Source of the DNA: Psococerastis gibbosa
Taxonomy: Eukaryota > Arthropoda > Insecta > Psocodea > Psocidae
Direction of reading: 5' to 3'
Assembly: GCA_963971405.1 (NCBI GenBank)
Contig: OZ020492.1
Span: forward strand, 14,496,151-14,560,150
DNA length: 64,000 bases
How positions within the stretch are numbered: the stretch's first letter is position 1; every line of letters begins with the position of its first letter. Positions 1 through 12,000 of this stretch are shown here, piece after piece. The notes beneath the pieces are model-generated. The model was not told where the DNA came from and did not search any database. It was given only the letters and a program-made list of their open reading frames with translations. The position numbers and the translations under genes are program-made.

Positions 1-2224
1 TTACCGAATTATTAATTTATTACTATATTATTTAATCCTGTACAATAATTAATGGATATAACAGAATAATATAATGGGTAAACTACAGAACATTCTTCTT
101 GTTCGGGCTCCAGAGCCCTTGATAGACTGCTTTGCAACGCATAAGTGTCTCAATTTTAGACTCTGAAATTAAAAAAATGTGTATGTATAAAGGAATAGGT
201 GATGCGTATTCTCTACTGATTCGACATCATTATTAGTAGAATAGTTACAATACTTTCATTGTTATTTATTATTTTATTATTATTATTGTTGTATATTTTA
301 ACTTGACTGGCATCTGTACTTGGTTAAGTCATGATTTCGCCTGTTACATTGCCTCAATGGTAAGCTTGTCTCAGCTTGTCCATTATCGCCTGTAGCTGGC
401 TTAGGTTGACATCGAGGACGTAATATACCAAAGAGGGACAATTTTTTAACCTATTTGGCCACATGCAAAGTATTCGAATAAGTCTGTTGCAATAAATCAA
501 TCTATAAGTACGAATATCGTATATGTCGTATCGTATATTAAGCATTTATAAACACCTTTTATATCTTAAGGTGTTGACACCCCCCCCCCCCTGAAGAAAT
601 AACTAAATAATTCTTCTCTTTTATTTCCAAATTTTTTACTGGGGGTGGAGGAAGAGCAGTGGCGTATGTTTTTTTTGACGAATTCATATTCATTTGGTCT
701 GATGCTTTGGGATTGGATAAATGTTTCTTTTGGAGAATCACATTTTATAATTGGAGCCCCCGTTAAAAATATTTGATAAACTTGCCATCATGAGTCAGCA
801 ACGGTTTCCTAACGTTCTTCGCACTGTCAGGTCCATAAACTATCCGCCTGTTTGGGTCCACCCAACCCTAAATGCTACCATAGGTATGGGGAAAAACTAG
901 GCTGTTTTAATTTAAATATAATCTGTACCGCCATTCTTAGAAATATATGCGCCTAGGTCCGTGGAGTTGGAATAACACAATTATGGTAATAGATTTAAAA
1001 AAAGTGAAATATGGTGTCGTAATGAGTTTTTTTTTAAAGGTTTCTTCCAAATTGATGATTGGTACTGGTTTTCCTCGATTGTCTTCTGTAACATAAAATT
1101 ACTGATTGATTGTTGACCATATTTTTGAAAAAGTTAATATAAAAGCTCCCTCAGTACCGTAGTCAGTGGCGTGGTTATAAATATATAATTTAGGTTAACT
1201 TATTTGAATAATAATTCAGCAATGTACAAAATATAGTCAATTCGTGATTATTTATGCCTTCTTCAATCTGATGTGCCTCTTTGAATTACTTTTGAAGAGT
1301 TATTTAGCGTAGATGTAGATGGTGCATTATGTATTAATTGCAATTGTTCTCTGTACTTACCCTAGATCATTATTTTGCGTCTTTTTTCTAAAGTTGCCAA
1401 GATTTTTCCTTGGTGTTTCACATTCCTTTCTCATGCTAGTCTGATCTCGTAGTTTTACACAATTACCAAATATTTGTGATTTAAAATATTGCTATATGTA
1501 TTAGGGTACTTAATAGTAGTAAGTCCATAAGTTCAGCTCTCTTCGCCGATTAATTATCTAATGGCCAGTCGTAAACGTTCATTATTGTTGTATCAACTTC
1601 AAAGAAGGAGACTTAAAATTTTGTAAAAATGTTCAAATCCTGCTTATTTTCCTAATTACTCGTACCTACTTGTACAAATTATGATAACGCAAGATTAATG
1701 TGTTTTTTTTGGGATGCACGCGGGCGGGAAAAATATTTTCCATTTTTCTACATAACCCTTTGGTGCTCTATTGCTTCTTCCAAAGACCAGCGGGCCTACT
1801 ATGCCGATTAGTATAAACTTATTTCAGGGGTTAAAGATGTAAACAAAACAATTTTTAATGGCACTCTAGCTCCATTGTAAAATTATATTTTTCACATTTT
1901 TTAATCCCAGGTTAGGATACAAAATAATCGCCATAATAGGGCTGCTGATGCCTCATCCATTACAATTTTTAAGTAGTAGAGCCAGATGGGATAACATTAA
2001 GATAATTTAACTATTATATAAGACAAATAATATATATTTTCCCATTGCTGTAGTAATTTACCTCCTGTACATCGTACCTATAACGTGGTCCTTTCTTGGC
2101 CTTTGACAAGCTGGTAGTCTGGTACGTAGGCCTATTACAGATTTACAGAAAAAATTATTTTAATGGAAAAATATTAACTGCATAGGTATAGAGTTTTGGA
2201 TACAATTCAGGCCTATAAGAACCG
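1..2224. other. Intergenic AT-rich sequence with one small repeat
   Basis: No exon with family resemblance was seen. It includes an old repeat at about 350-430 (listed separately) and a C run at about 581-592. Only short open frames without recognisable content occur. Confidence 0.5.
350..430 (-). repeat. Repeat family F, copy 1, peptide-preserving
   Basis: Minus strand reads VLDVNLSQLQAIMDKLRQAY. Related sequence occurs at 53928-53990 (minus), 60541-60610 (plus) and 61112-61178 (minus). The amino-acid sequence is better preserved than the surrounding DNA, so it is probably the tail of a transposon ORF. The element type is not recognised. Confidence 0.6.
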
Positions 2225-3020
2225 TTACGAGCGAACCCGTACAAGCTTTCCTATTTATCTATGAGTATAGGTACCATAATAGTTCCGTGGTTAATAATTA
2301 TCTGTTGCCTATAAATTATCCCTATCCTAAAGCACTGTGTTGATCGATCGGACAATTGTATAGAATAGAATGGGCAGACCAATAATGTAATATAGTACTA
2401 CACAAAAATGGTATGCAATGCACTGGGGCTCGAATTATCCATAATATTAAAAAAAAAATCTTTAAAAATTAAAATCTTCCTTGAGAAAGCAAGCTAGCCT
2501 ATTCGGTTTAGTTGCTCTATTTAGTACCTAAAACATACCTGAAGTTAAAGAGCATCGATGGAATGGTTCCTAAGAAAAATATTTTTTTTTAACTCCTTTG
2601 CCATGAAAATTGAACCTTTTTTTAAAAAATTTACGCCCTGTACAAAATTAACAAGGGAATGCGCCTTAGAGGGGTTTCTGTATATTAAAAAGCACTACAA
2701 TATAGTCATCGGAACCAGTTTTGAACTAACATCCTTTTTGTAGTTTTTGTGGTATAAAACCACCCAAAATTTAGTTTTCAAAAATAGAAAAAAATCAGCC
2801 CTGAACAATGTCTCTGTGAACCTAGGCCCTACATTCCGAAGTTCATCAAATTCCATTGGGTAGTTTGGCCCTAAATCCAGTTAAAGACCGATAGACAGAC
2901 ATCTCGTAAGAAAAACACTTTTTTGGCTCCTGGTACCTCAAAACGTCTAAAGCCATTCGAATCTCGAAATCAATAGTTTCGACCATCGCAAAGCTTTCCT
3001 TATACTGACATACAAATTAG
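2225..3020 (+). repeat. Long interspersed repeat Q, old divergent copy
   Basis: Shares order and sequence with copies at 42385 and 61226: gagcgaacccgtac, an agacagacatctcg block, aatctcgaaatc and cacgcaaagctttcctt-like end sequence (catcgcaaagctttcctta). It is much diverged and lacks the poly-G run. No ORF. Confidence 0.6.
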
Positions 3021-3049
3021 AAAGTAAAAAAAAATGTACTTCGAATCTC

Positions 3050-4390
3050 GATGATAACTTACACCAGACACTTACAGTGGGCAATCTGAAACTTACTTAC
3101 GGTACCATTAATTTTTAATTAACTTTACGTCACTCTTTAAGTCGCCGCCTCTTCTATTAGCCGGCTCCTCTGCCATCTTATTGAGTTGTTGTCAACCCAG
3201 CTCTTGAACATGTAGCCTCTCTGCCGGAAGAGAGGCTTCCAACTATAGTTGGGACGGATAACAAATTTCGAATTGAACTGCGTCTTTCAAATTTTCCTTC
3301 CACATATATTTATGTCCCGTGATGAAATCAAGGACCGTTCGCGTGCATCACCAGCGTTTTTTTATTTTTATTTTATCGATCCAAACAATCACTGCATTCG
3401 GCTCTGTCAATAGCCCACATGTATTGAGTTACGAGAGGTCTCCGATCGCATGGTCTTCAGAGACTTGCTCAACTTGCCAACTGTGCCATCGGAGGTCATT
3501 TTTTCAATGTGTCTCTCTCATTATTAATCACATAGGTAGGCAATCATAATATAATTATGTTCAAATAAATGTGTAATTTGAAAGCTTCCGTTCTTTAATA
3601 CTATGCATGAGTTTTAAGTTCTGAACCCATTTCCAGTCAGAAAAATGTTATTAAATGTTTGAACAATATAGATGTGGTATATAAAATTTCTAATTCCGAA
3701 ATCAGACCTGTTAATTATTTCAACCGATTATTAATTTTATTTTATTTATATTCCAAAAGGAATCTAAATTAGCCTACCGTATCCATAGTTTTTAACTCTT
3801 ACCATAAATAAGCCTCAAAATTTGAAACTTTATATCAATTCCAATATTAGTTAGTGAAAATACTTTCAGTGTGAGCATTATTTAAACAAAGCAACTTGAT
3901 TGCCATAATACGAAAATCTTGTTCGAGCAATTTATATAATATACAGCAGTTGCATTTTTATAACTCAAAATTGAAATACGTAATTTCTTATATGTATTAC
4001 AAAGAATGGCTGAATTTATGTAAAATTTATTTGTCAATTAACAATTTAATTAAAAAACAACAGGAAAAAAAATTCACATTGAACTGCTGTTTTGTTGCAT
4101 CAGAATTGTAATAGAAAACAATATTCTGTAATACTTTTCAAATTTCAATTACGTAAGAGACAAGTGATTATGATAATCCATTATAATGTAATTGGATGGT
4201 GTAAATGTGTGATTTTTTCTAACCTTTATAACGACAGGGGCTAGTCTAGGCTCTAACTCGTACCGGAACATGGCTAAGTTATGCTTACTCCTGTTACAGC
4301 CGTCAATAAGACAGTTATAATTAGCCTACAAAGGCTTTTACGGCCGGTGTTACGTGATGATTAAGTAGTAGAACCCAGGATGATAAGCAT
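3050..4390. other. Intergenic AT-rich sequence, nothing recognised
   Basis: Several short open frames occur on the plus strand (3319-3549, 3896-4111), but none shows domain motifs, splice-bounded structure or similarity to other parts of the window. Confidence 0.4.
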
Positions 4391-4395
4391 GCTGT

Positions 4396-4485
4396 TGAGC
4401 CTCCAAGATACAATCTGCGAAGTCTATGAAGTTCCACTGAAGGTGTCAACCGCAGATGTTGACCAAATATTTGGAAGTACGCCTG
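4396..4485 (+). repeat. Repeat family H, copy 1
   Basis: The DNA around agttccactgaaggtgtc aligns with the minus strand at 41990-42080 (agttccactaaagatgtc), sharing the start gagcctc and the end tttggaag. A third, more distant relative lies near 50690-50820. Type unknown; perhaps part of a DNA transposon. Confidence 0.45.
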
Positions 4486-5956
4486 CAGAACGATCATCAT
4501 TTTACTGCTTCATTACAATACGACAGGTTAAGTTCTTGATTGCATTGTACATTGTGTTAACATTTATTATTTCCGCTATTGTATTGAAAATCGGTGCAAT
4601 ATAGACTTTCTATTCAATTCTATATTTCAGGTTATCGTATGGTGTGTAGGGACTCGTACACATACAAGTGCAACTCCTATTTTCCAACCTTGCAAATTCA
4701 CCAGATGGTGGAAAACCCTTTCGTCTACTTCAGCAGATTTCAGGCGCTGGCTTGACATTGAAGTCATGCAGGTGCACGGTTTTTCCCTTGACAACCAGAA
4801 ATCTTCTGGAGAGGATCAGAAATAGGCTAGATAGTTTTTTCAACCAATAAATGATAAATTTGCCTTGTGATTCTGCGCATCTATCAGCAGTATCAATTTA
4901 TTAACTAGCCATCAGAAAACTGCATATAATCTTGTTGGCATTGAAGTCGAACTTATGCTTGCCACCTGTAATTAAAAAAAATTATAACATTATAATAATA
5001 TAACTTACGATTTCAGTCATTCAGATTTACATTAAAATTTTCAGCTCTAGCTTGGGGGCAATTATTTTTACGATGCACCCTTTACGAGATTACCCTCTTC
5101 CACATGGCTTAGTGGAAGGTCAATTTCAGCCATTTATTAACCAGAGTCAAATTTATTGTTTATTTTTTGTAAACGTATTTTCGTACGATTAGGTATGGTA
5201 TTATTTTCGTAAAACCCCTAGTTTTCTTGGTTTATTTCATTTAACATTTTTTTTTTGGGGGGGGGGGCAATTTTCCTTGGTGGGACCATTGCTCCCCCCC
5301 CCCCCCCAGTCGTCCCTGTTTCGGGAGCAGGGATTACAGTCCCGAACTTTGGATTGGCTCCTTTCAGGAATCTCATTGCTTTGCTATACAACACTTCTGA
5401 ACATGAATTTTCCAAGGGCATGGAACAATGCGGAAACACCGCTGGGAGAAAGAAGTAGGTGCGTCAACAGGGGGAATACATTTTAGGGGTTGAAGTCTCA
5501 TAAATGTTTTAAAAAAGAGTTAATAATGGGTTTTTTAGAAAGTTCTGGAACGTTTTGAACATTTCACGTTTCATTTAAGAAAAAAAAATTATTAAATGCT
5601 CAAAAAAAAATTCGTTTTGTTTTATGTGGTGTTATTGACGACTCTACTATTGATATCATTCAAGAGATATTTGATTTTTTCACTTATAATTCTTTTCCCC
5701 CAATACTTCCACCCTTATACCTTACTGTCCCCAATTTCGTTTCCTTTAAAATTGTTTAAGTGAACGAGGAGACATGAACTTAAAACAACCACCTGCCCAG
5801 CAGGGGTAGCTAGGACCGTGTAACATAGCACCGGGAACATACCAGGGTCCCAATCACTGAACTAGTCCGTCGCTGATCTGGGCGCGTTGGCCAGGGCTTT
5901 GGCACCCTGGGACAGACGAGTTTAGTGAATTAATAGGTTGATGTTGTAATATTGAC
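4486..5956. other. Intergenic region downstream of Nle with G/C runs
   Basis: A G run near 5259 faces a C run near 5291, separated by caattttccttgg; this looks like a decayed short TIR element. 5765-5930 is relatively GC-rich and could be Nle 3' UTR or an alternative terminal exon. No clear polyadenylation signal was found close to 5957. Confidence 0.4.
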
Positions 5957-6087
5957 TTACAGCTTGATTAGTTTGTCCTTGCCTCCGGAGGCGACCTTGG
6001 AGCCGTCGAGACACCAATCCAATGTGAACACCTCGCCTGCATGCCCGGGCAGCTCCACCTCCAGACACTTGGCGCCCACGTCCCACA
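5957..6087 (-). CDS. Nle: Nle coding exon 7, last WD repeat and stop or splice
   Basis: Acceptor TTGTTGCAG. The exon reads VWDVGAKCLEVELPGHAGEV, FTLDWCLDGSKVASGGKDK, then LIKL and TAA. The family normally ends DKCLRIWRR. The TAA lies inside CTGTAAGTC, a consensus donor after AAGCT, so translation may instead continue in another exon carrying the missing Trp. No exon beginning with a convincing NTGG was found downstream. Confidence 0.85.
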
Positions 6088-9000
6088 CTGCAACAATACA
6101 ACAGAACCAGTGGTGGAGAGAACATCCAGAAAGAGGGACTGAAAAGGTTCGAGTATAAAGAGAGACACCTCAGACAAGACAAGAAGGGATAAAATCAGAA
6201 ATACACTGTTTAGAAGAGACTTCGGGGAGAATTAATATAATCCCTTAGCTGGTGGAGTAACCAGTTAGGTGAAATTTTTTTATTAATTGTTAATAATAAT
6301 AAACAAAAAATTTAAAAATATAGACGAAAAATACAGACTTCTAGATATACTACCAATAGGAAAACTGTACAAATATCTTATAATCAAGAATAACTATTTT
6401 AAGTATTGAAGCAAAATTGTTGGAAACATACAGAGTAAGAGGCAACTGAGAAATGACACATTGCGACAGAATATTCCTAAAACACATAACAAGTATGGCT
6501 GACGCCTCAATGAATCAGTTATACCAGAGATGTTTAAAAAATTGCCGCTTAAACTAAAAGAATTGAATAAAATTAGGAAAATAAAAAAGAAATAAAAAAA
6601 TACTTAATTTCAAATACAGACTAACTATTAGCCACTTTAGGCCTAATTATATCATCCTTAAGAGGGATCTCATTCATTTGCCAGAAGGCTAGAATGGGTA
6701 ATCTATAATGGTTTATTATTATTAATAAAATTATTAATTAACATGAAAAAAATACTTTATAGTCTTATTGTTCGCCATTTGTATTGCAATAAAGTCGTTT
6801 ATTCATTCAATAAATTTTATATCTTGCAGTGCCACTGCTCTAAGATCGCTTAATAAGCGGAAGCTTGAGCTTGATACTTATAACAAATTTTTTTTCAATA
6901 AATGCACCTTATCCGGGGTTACTGGTCAAGGAAAAAAGTGAAAGTGAAGTGAATATCTGTGAATGGATGTGACTGTCGATTTCTGAACTTTTAATGGTAC
7001 GAAGACAAAAATAAACGAGATTCAAATATTATCGGGTTGTGTTTGGGTTGGGCACGAGTCTGTATTTATTGCAGACTACGTACCAACATCACCTATAGGT
7101 AGAAGCTAAAATTGCAGAGTGTATGTAACAGTGCTTAGAAAGACATTCCGCGTGTACAATGGTAAAAGGCCGTAGCCAGGGGAGGGTTCATGGGGGTCCA
7201 AACCCCCCCAAATGAAATGGCTTGACACTAGATAGAATCGGTTTTTGGGAGGAAAAATAAAAACTACAAGGCCTATGTATTATCCAATGAAATTTCTGAG
7301 AGTTTGTCGCCAGCAGAACTACTGAGAAGCCTCAGTAGATTTGTGGCTGTCCAAAGAAAACCTTCTATAATTTATGCAGATAACGGCACAATTATAGTTG
7401 ATGTACCAAAGGAGAGGAAGAGGAAGAGGAAGAGTGCAGTATCAAGCAGGTGGGACAGAAACCGGGAGAAAGCGCCACAATACCTTTGAGTGTCGCATCC
7501 TCAGAGCCGCTAACAACTCTTCTTGAGTCTGGGGACCATGCCAACGCGAACACGGATTGGGCATGACCTCGCAGCACGCCAAGAAGGTCCCCGGTGAGTC
7601 CCGCCCACAGCCGGATGGTCTTGTCGAAGCACGCAGAGGCGAAGACCCTCGCGTCCGGCGAGAACTTGACGTCATTGATGACCTGCCGGTGACCTGTCAG
7701 CTGGCGCACCGGCTCATCAGACAACTCGGGGCTCCACAGCAACATGGTGCAATCTTCCGAAGTGGACACAAGCCATTCACGGCCCCGCCGAACCTCCTCG
7801 TACCTGCTTGCAGCCAACTCTTGGCCTTTGCTTTTCCTATCTGAAGGGTAATAGTAAATAAATAAATATTGCCTTTAATTATAACTCAACCCCCAGCGAA
7901 GTCAGGAGCTTTAGGTCTACTCCTATACTCAACAGTGGCCAGGTGAAAAAAAACGCAGAACTACACTAACACTAAAGATAACATACAGTGCGTTCCTAGG
8001 TAGATGGTCAATACGTTGCGCAGGTAACGTAGGGTGGGATGACATCAAGTTCAGTAATTTGAGGTCGAATTAAAAAAGTGGAAGCATTACCATGGCCCTC
8101 AGGGGCACAAGTTTGATACCACCAGGTCAAAGAAACGGAAAGCCGTGACCGATTCAGCTTCAGCTTTTAAGAATGCGACCGTCCGCGACCCTGGCTACTG
8201 GCAGACGGAATGAAGTAATTGTACTTGAAGCAGAAGATGAGGTACAGTACCTGGATTGGGGTGGAAGGGCCCGCACTTGATGACCCACTCCGTGCTCAGG
8301 GCCAGAGTGCTAACCCAGTTGGTGTGGCCAACCAGCACTCTAGCCAGCACTCCGTCAGTGGCTCGCCACACCTGCGCGACACACCAAAAAATTAAAAAAA
8401 TTACAATGACAAAATAACTTAGGGTGTCCTGTGTTCGAGGTGCAACCGATATGTGTATGGTAACATGTAAAACAGTCAGGACATGTAGAGTAGTGGTACG
8501 GACTCTGACTTTCACCCGAAAGGTTGTTGGTTGAGTCCTACACTTCCTACATTTTCTGGCCATTCTTCGGAGGGTATGTAAAGCAGGCGGGCCTGGGCCT
8601 TTCTAGTTGAGTGTAAGAGAGGGCTTTATAGCCCTAACTCTGCTAGGTTGGCTTAGTAATAGAACAAAAAAAGTCAATATTTATTTATTTAAAGCACCGA
8701 ATTAAGTTATCAAAACACAAATATATATTGTTGAAATGGATTTAATTTAAAAATAGAGGAAACTTTCAAATTCTCACTAATATCCAACTATTTATAATTT
8801 ATACATATAAAATATAAAAAGACACAGATTTTTGAAATAGACAAAAGACGCGCCATTGGAAAATAATCGAGCCGCGCTTGCATAAAAAACGTAATCCCTT
8901 TGCTTATTCCAGCTACTAATATTCAGCTAAGGCGGCCGCCTAGTTTTTTATGCAAGCCTGGCGTCATTTTTCCCGAATGGCGCGAATTTTGTCTCATTCG

Positions 9001-12000
9001 AAAATCAGATTATTTTTACGTTTATATAATCAAGCACTTTGCTTTCTTGAACCTGATTACATTCTATTAAACCTGTTTTTGTTGACGGTTTTGTTGATAG
9101 AATTTTCAAGGCTTCGACATCGGTGGCAAGGGTGTTACGTATTTTAACAGCAGGAAAGTATAGATTTCTTAAAGCTTATTAAGGAATGCTTAATATTATT
9201 ATACTTACATATATCTTTTAAAAAAAAATTAAATTTTTAGCAAACAACAATGTTAATTGTAAAATTAGTAATTTTATTTATTTTTTATTTTGCAAAAAAA
9301 TTTATTTTATCCAGTGCTTATTAAGCCAGGCGCGAGGCCCCCCAAGGCACGAGTCCTGGAGCGGTCGCTCCGCATTCACTCCACCGGTAGGCCGGCCCTG
9401 GGGGGGGGGGGGGGGAAGCTAGCTTAAGGCCCGAGGCTACCATAGTAGTGTATACCGAGCTTAAGAAAGCAATAAAATGGTAAATACAACAAGTGGAAAT
9501 ATAGAAAGAACAGAGCAAATTTATTTTTTATTAATTTAAAAACGACCTTTTGAAGGGACTGACAAAGAATGAAAGTATACGAAAATACTTTGTGGATGAT
9601 GGGGGGGGGGTCCGGACCCCTTCATACCCCCCCCCCCCCATAAATACGGCCGTGTATGCATGCGATTTACCTTATAATAAATGTTTTTTTAAGACGTCCT
9701 ATGAGCAAGTCATAGCCCACCCAACCTTGATAGTGTTTGTTGCACGATATTATCAGCTAACTGAGGCTTACCCGGACTGTCTGGTCATGTGACGCGGTGT
9801 ATAGAAGTCCGGCCCCGCCCCACCGGACGCAGCTAACTCTGCCTTGATGTCCGGCCAATGTCCGCACACATGTTAGTGTCCAGGTGTCCCATATACGGAC
9901 CTCTCCGTCGTGGGTACTGGAAGCCACGTGCCGACACTCACTGTCCCTGCAATGCAACATAAAATAGATTTACATATGCTAGGGACACATTTCGAGTAGG
10001 TAATTATCAATTTTCATTTGTCATATGTTGAAGAGACCACCTACCCTCCATTACAAAAATTAGAGATCCAACAAATCGTATAGGAATGTATATAATAGTT
10101 GTAGTCTACCAATAAAAAAATAGAACTGCGACGTCATCGCTCAATAGCTACCTAGGTGCATGCATAACCGCTACGTTGGAATAATAATAATAACAATAAT
10201 AATTTATTTTTTTCCCCAGCCGGTAACCCCAGCACTGAGAGCATTCAATATGAAGAATACAATACAATAGTATAAAAATAATATTTTTTACCGGAATACT
10301 GCATAATAGTAATAATAATAATTACAGCCGTTCATTTCATTTTCAGAACTCTAATTCAATGTAAAAAATTACAAAAATTCAAGAGCTACCGCCAGGGAAC
10401 TTCTACCTGTAAAAGAACATGGTTCATTAAAAGGAATCTGGCCACCCCTGGATCATCCAAAATAAGTTGGTTAACACATCTAATTTAATTTATCACTCAA
10501 GTTATAAAAATTGGTTCCATTCAATTGGTAGCGGACTATTTCATACGGCTAAGTATAAGGTGTTTTTCATTTTTATTACTATAATTTCTCAATGTATTTG
10601 ATAACTCGGTAAATTTCTGCGGCCCAGTTTAACGATAGTAGTAGCAGTGTTCGTCGGGTTAATAACGACTTAGGCCTCAAATTTGGGCCCATAGAGCGAC
10701 CCCGACTTGACTGTCCTACGCCAGCCCATAGGACAGTGGACCTCCTGATTATAGTGGATTCCAAACCACTTGGGAAACACAGTGAAGTCACACGATTAGT
10801 TCGGAGGTGACCAGGACAAGTCCTACAATGTTTCCCCACCGGCACTGTGCACACGACCAAGTTATCTGCAGCTTTGAACCTGCTCTGGTCCGCTGGATTC
10901 AACTTGGTTTGGCGGCCGGCTCAGTTTAACGATAAACCCTCAGCACCAAATTAGAATAAAAATCCTTGTAGTACGCTAGTATGGATGAAAGATTCCATTG
11001 CTTAGGCGCCCATTCCACCGACCGGCTAGGGCTATTTACAAAAACGGTGACGTGGTAGCAGACATTCAAGACTTAGGCGGGGTTTCCACCAACCTCGCAT
11101 TGCAGAATGCAAATGACATTGACGGAAATTAGAATTTTTCTTTTTATAGACATCTATTAAAATGTTTGTACTTATCATATCCCATGACGCCATTTTTTAA
11201 TTTTAGTTTGTGATTTTACTGTATGACCATTGATCAATTTTAACTATGGCATAGAGGAAAATAAACATTTCCGTCAATTCTGCAATGCGAGGTCGATGGA
11301 AACCCCGCCTAAGTCTTGAATGTCTGCTACCACGTCACTGTTTTTGTAAATAGCCCTAGCCGGTCGGTGGAATGGGCGCCTTACTGAACAAACCAGATCG
11401 TTATAACTTATGTATTAAATCAAATCAAAAATATGAACCAACGCCAGTGTCTTAATAACTTTTTACAAATAAAATATGGTACCTATTGGCTAATCGTACC
11501 ACGATGAAATGTGGCTATGAGTCATTTAAAATTAATGATTTAATAAACACATTTAAATATGTAGTATCAGCCACAATTTTCCTGTGGAATGCGATTTTCC
11601 ACCCGTAAGGATTTTCCCCTCATTTTGCCTTTTAACTATCTCCATAGCGACCACAACTTACACATGGTACGGTTCCCATGCCAACGAAGTAATCCACTTA
11701 TTATGGCCAGCACTGAGCGTCTTGTCCTGTTGCGTCGCTGCGTCCCAGATAATCAGGACGCCGGTAAGGTCGCCGGACACGAGTCGCCGGCCGTCCGGTG
11801 CCCAGGCCAGGCAGAGCACCCAATGGCGGTGGCCCTTGGCCTCGCGTAGTGGCGTCTGCGAGTCCGTGTCCCATAGGTGGACAATGTTGTCGCCGGACCC
11901 AGTGGCCAGCACCCGGCTGTCTGGGCTGAACGTGGCAAACATCACTGTGGCGGCGTGCCCCAGCAGGGAGCTGGTGCATCTGCAAGCAACGCATAACAGA

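Larger units (their letters stand above)
6088..7483 (-). other. Nle intron 6
   Basis: A 1.4-kb intron between phase-matched donor GTATTG and acceptor TTGTTGCAG. It contains a remnant of a G-rich MITE end (about 7168-7265) next to a BEL/Pao-type integrase fragment. The rest is AT-rich. Confidence 0.8.
9947..11661 (-). other. Nle intron 3
   Basis: A 1.7-kb intron holding a partial copy of the palindromic repeat P (10435-10625), AAT-rich microsatellite patches near 10185-10325 and the nested foldback element at 11005-11380. Confidence 0.8.

Noticed and set aside
3440..3490. Distant Nle terminal exon after cacag (TTGG...) on the minus strand
   Set aside because: It would give a Trp at the right place, but the acceptor lacks a pyrimidine tract and the rest is unlike the family.
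5820..5960. An extra Nle exon at about 5925-5820 joined to the donor at 5961
   Set aside because: The acceptor gtctgtcccag is usable and the frame stays open for about 30 codons, but the peptide does not supply the conserved Trp ending and looks unlike the family.
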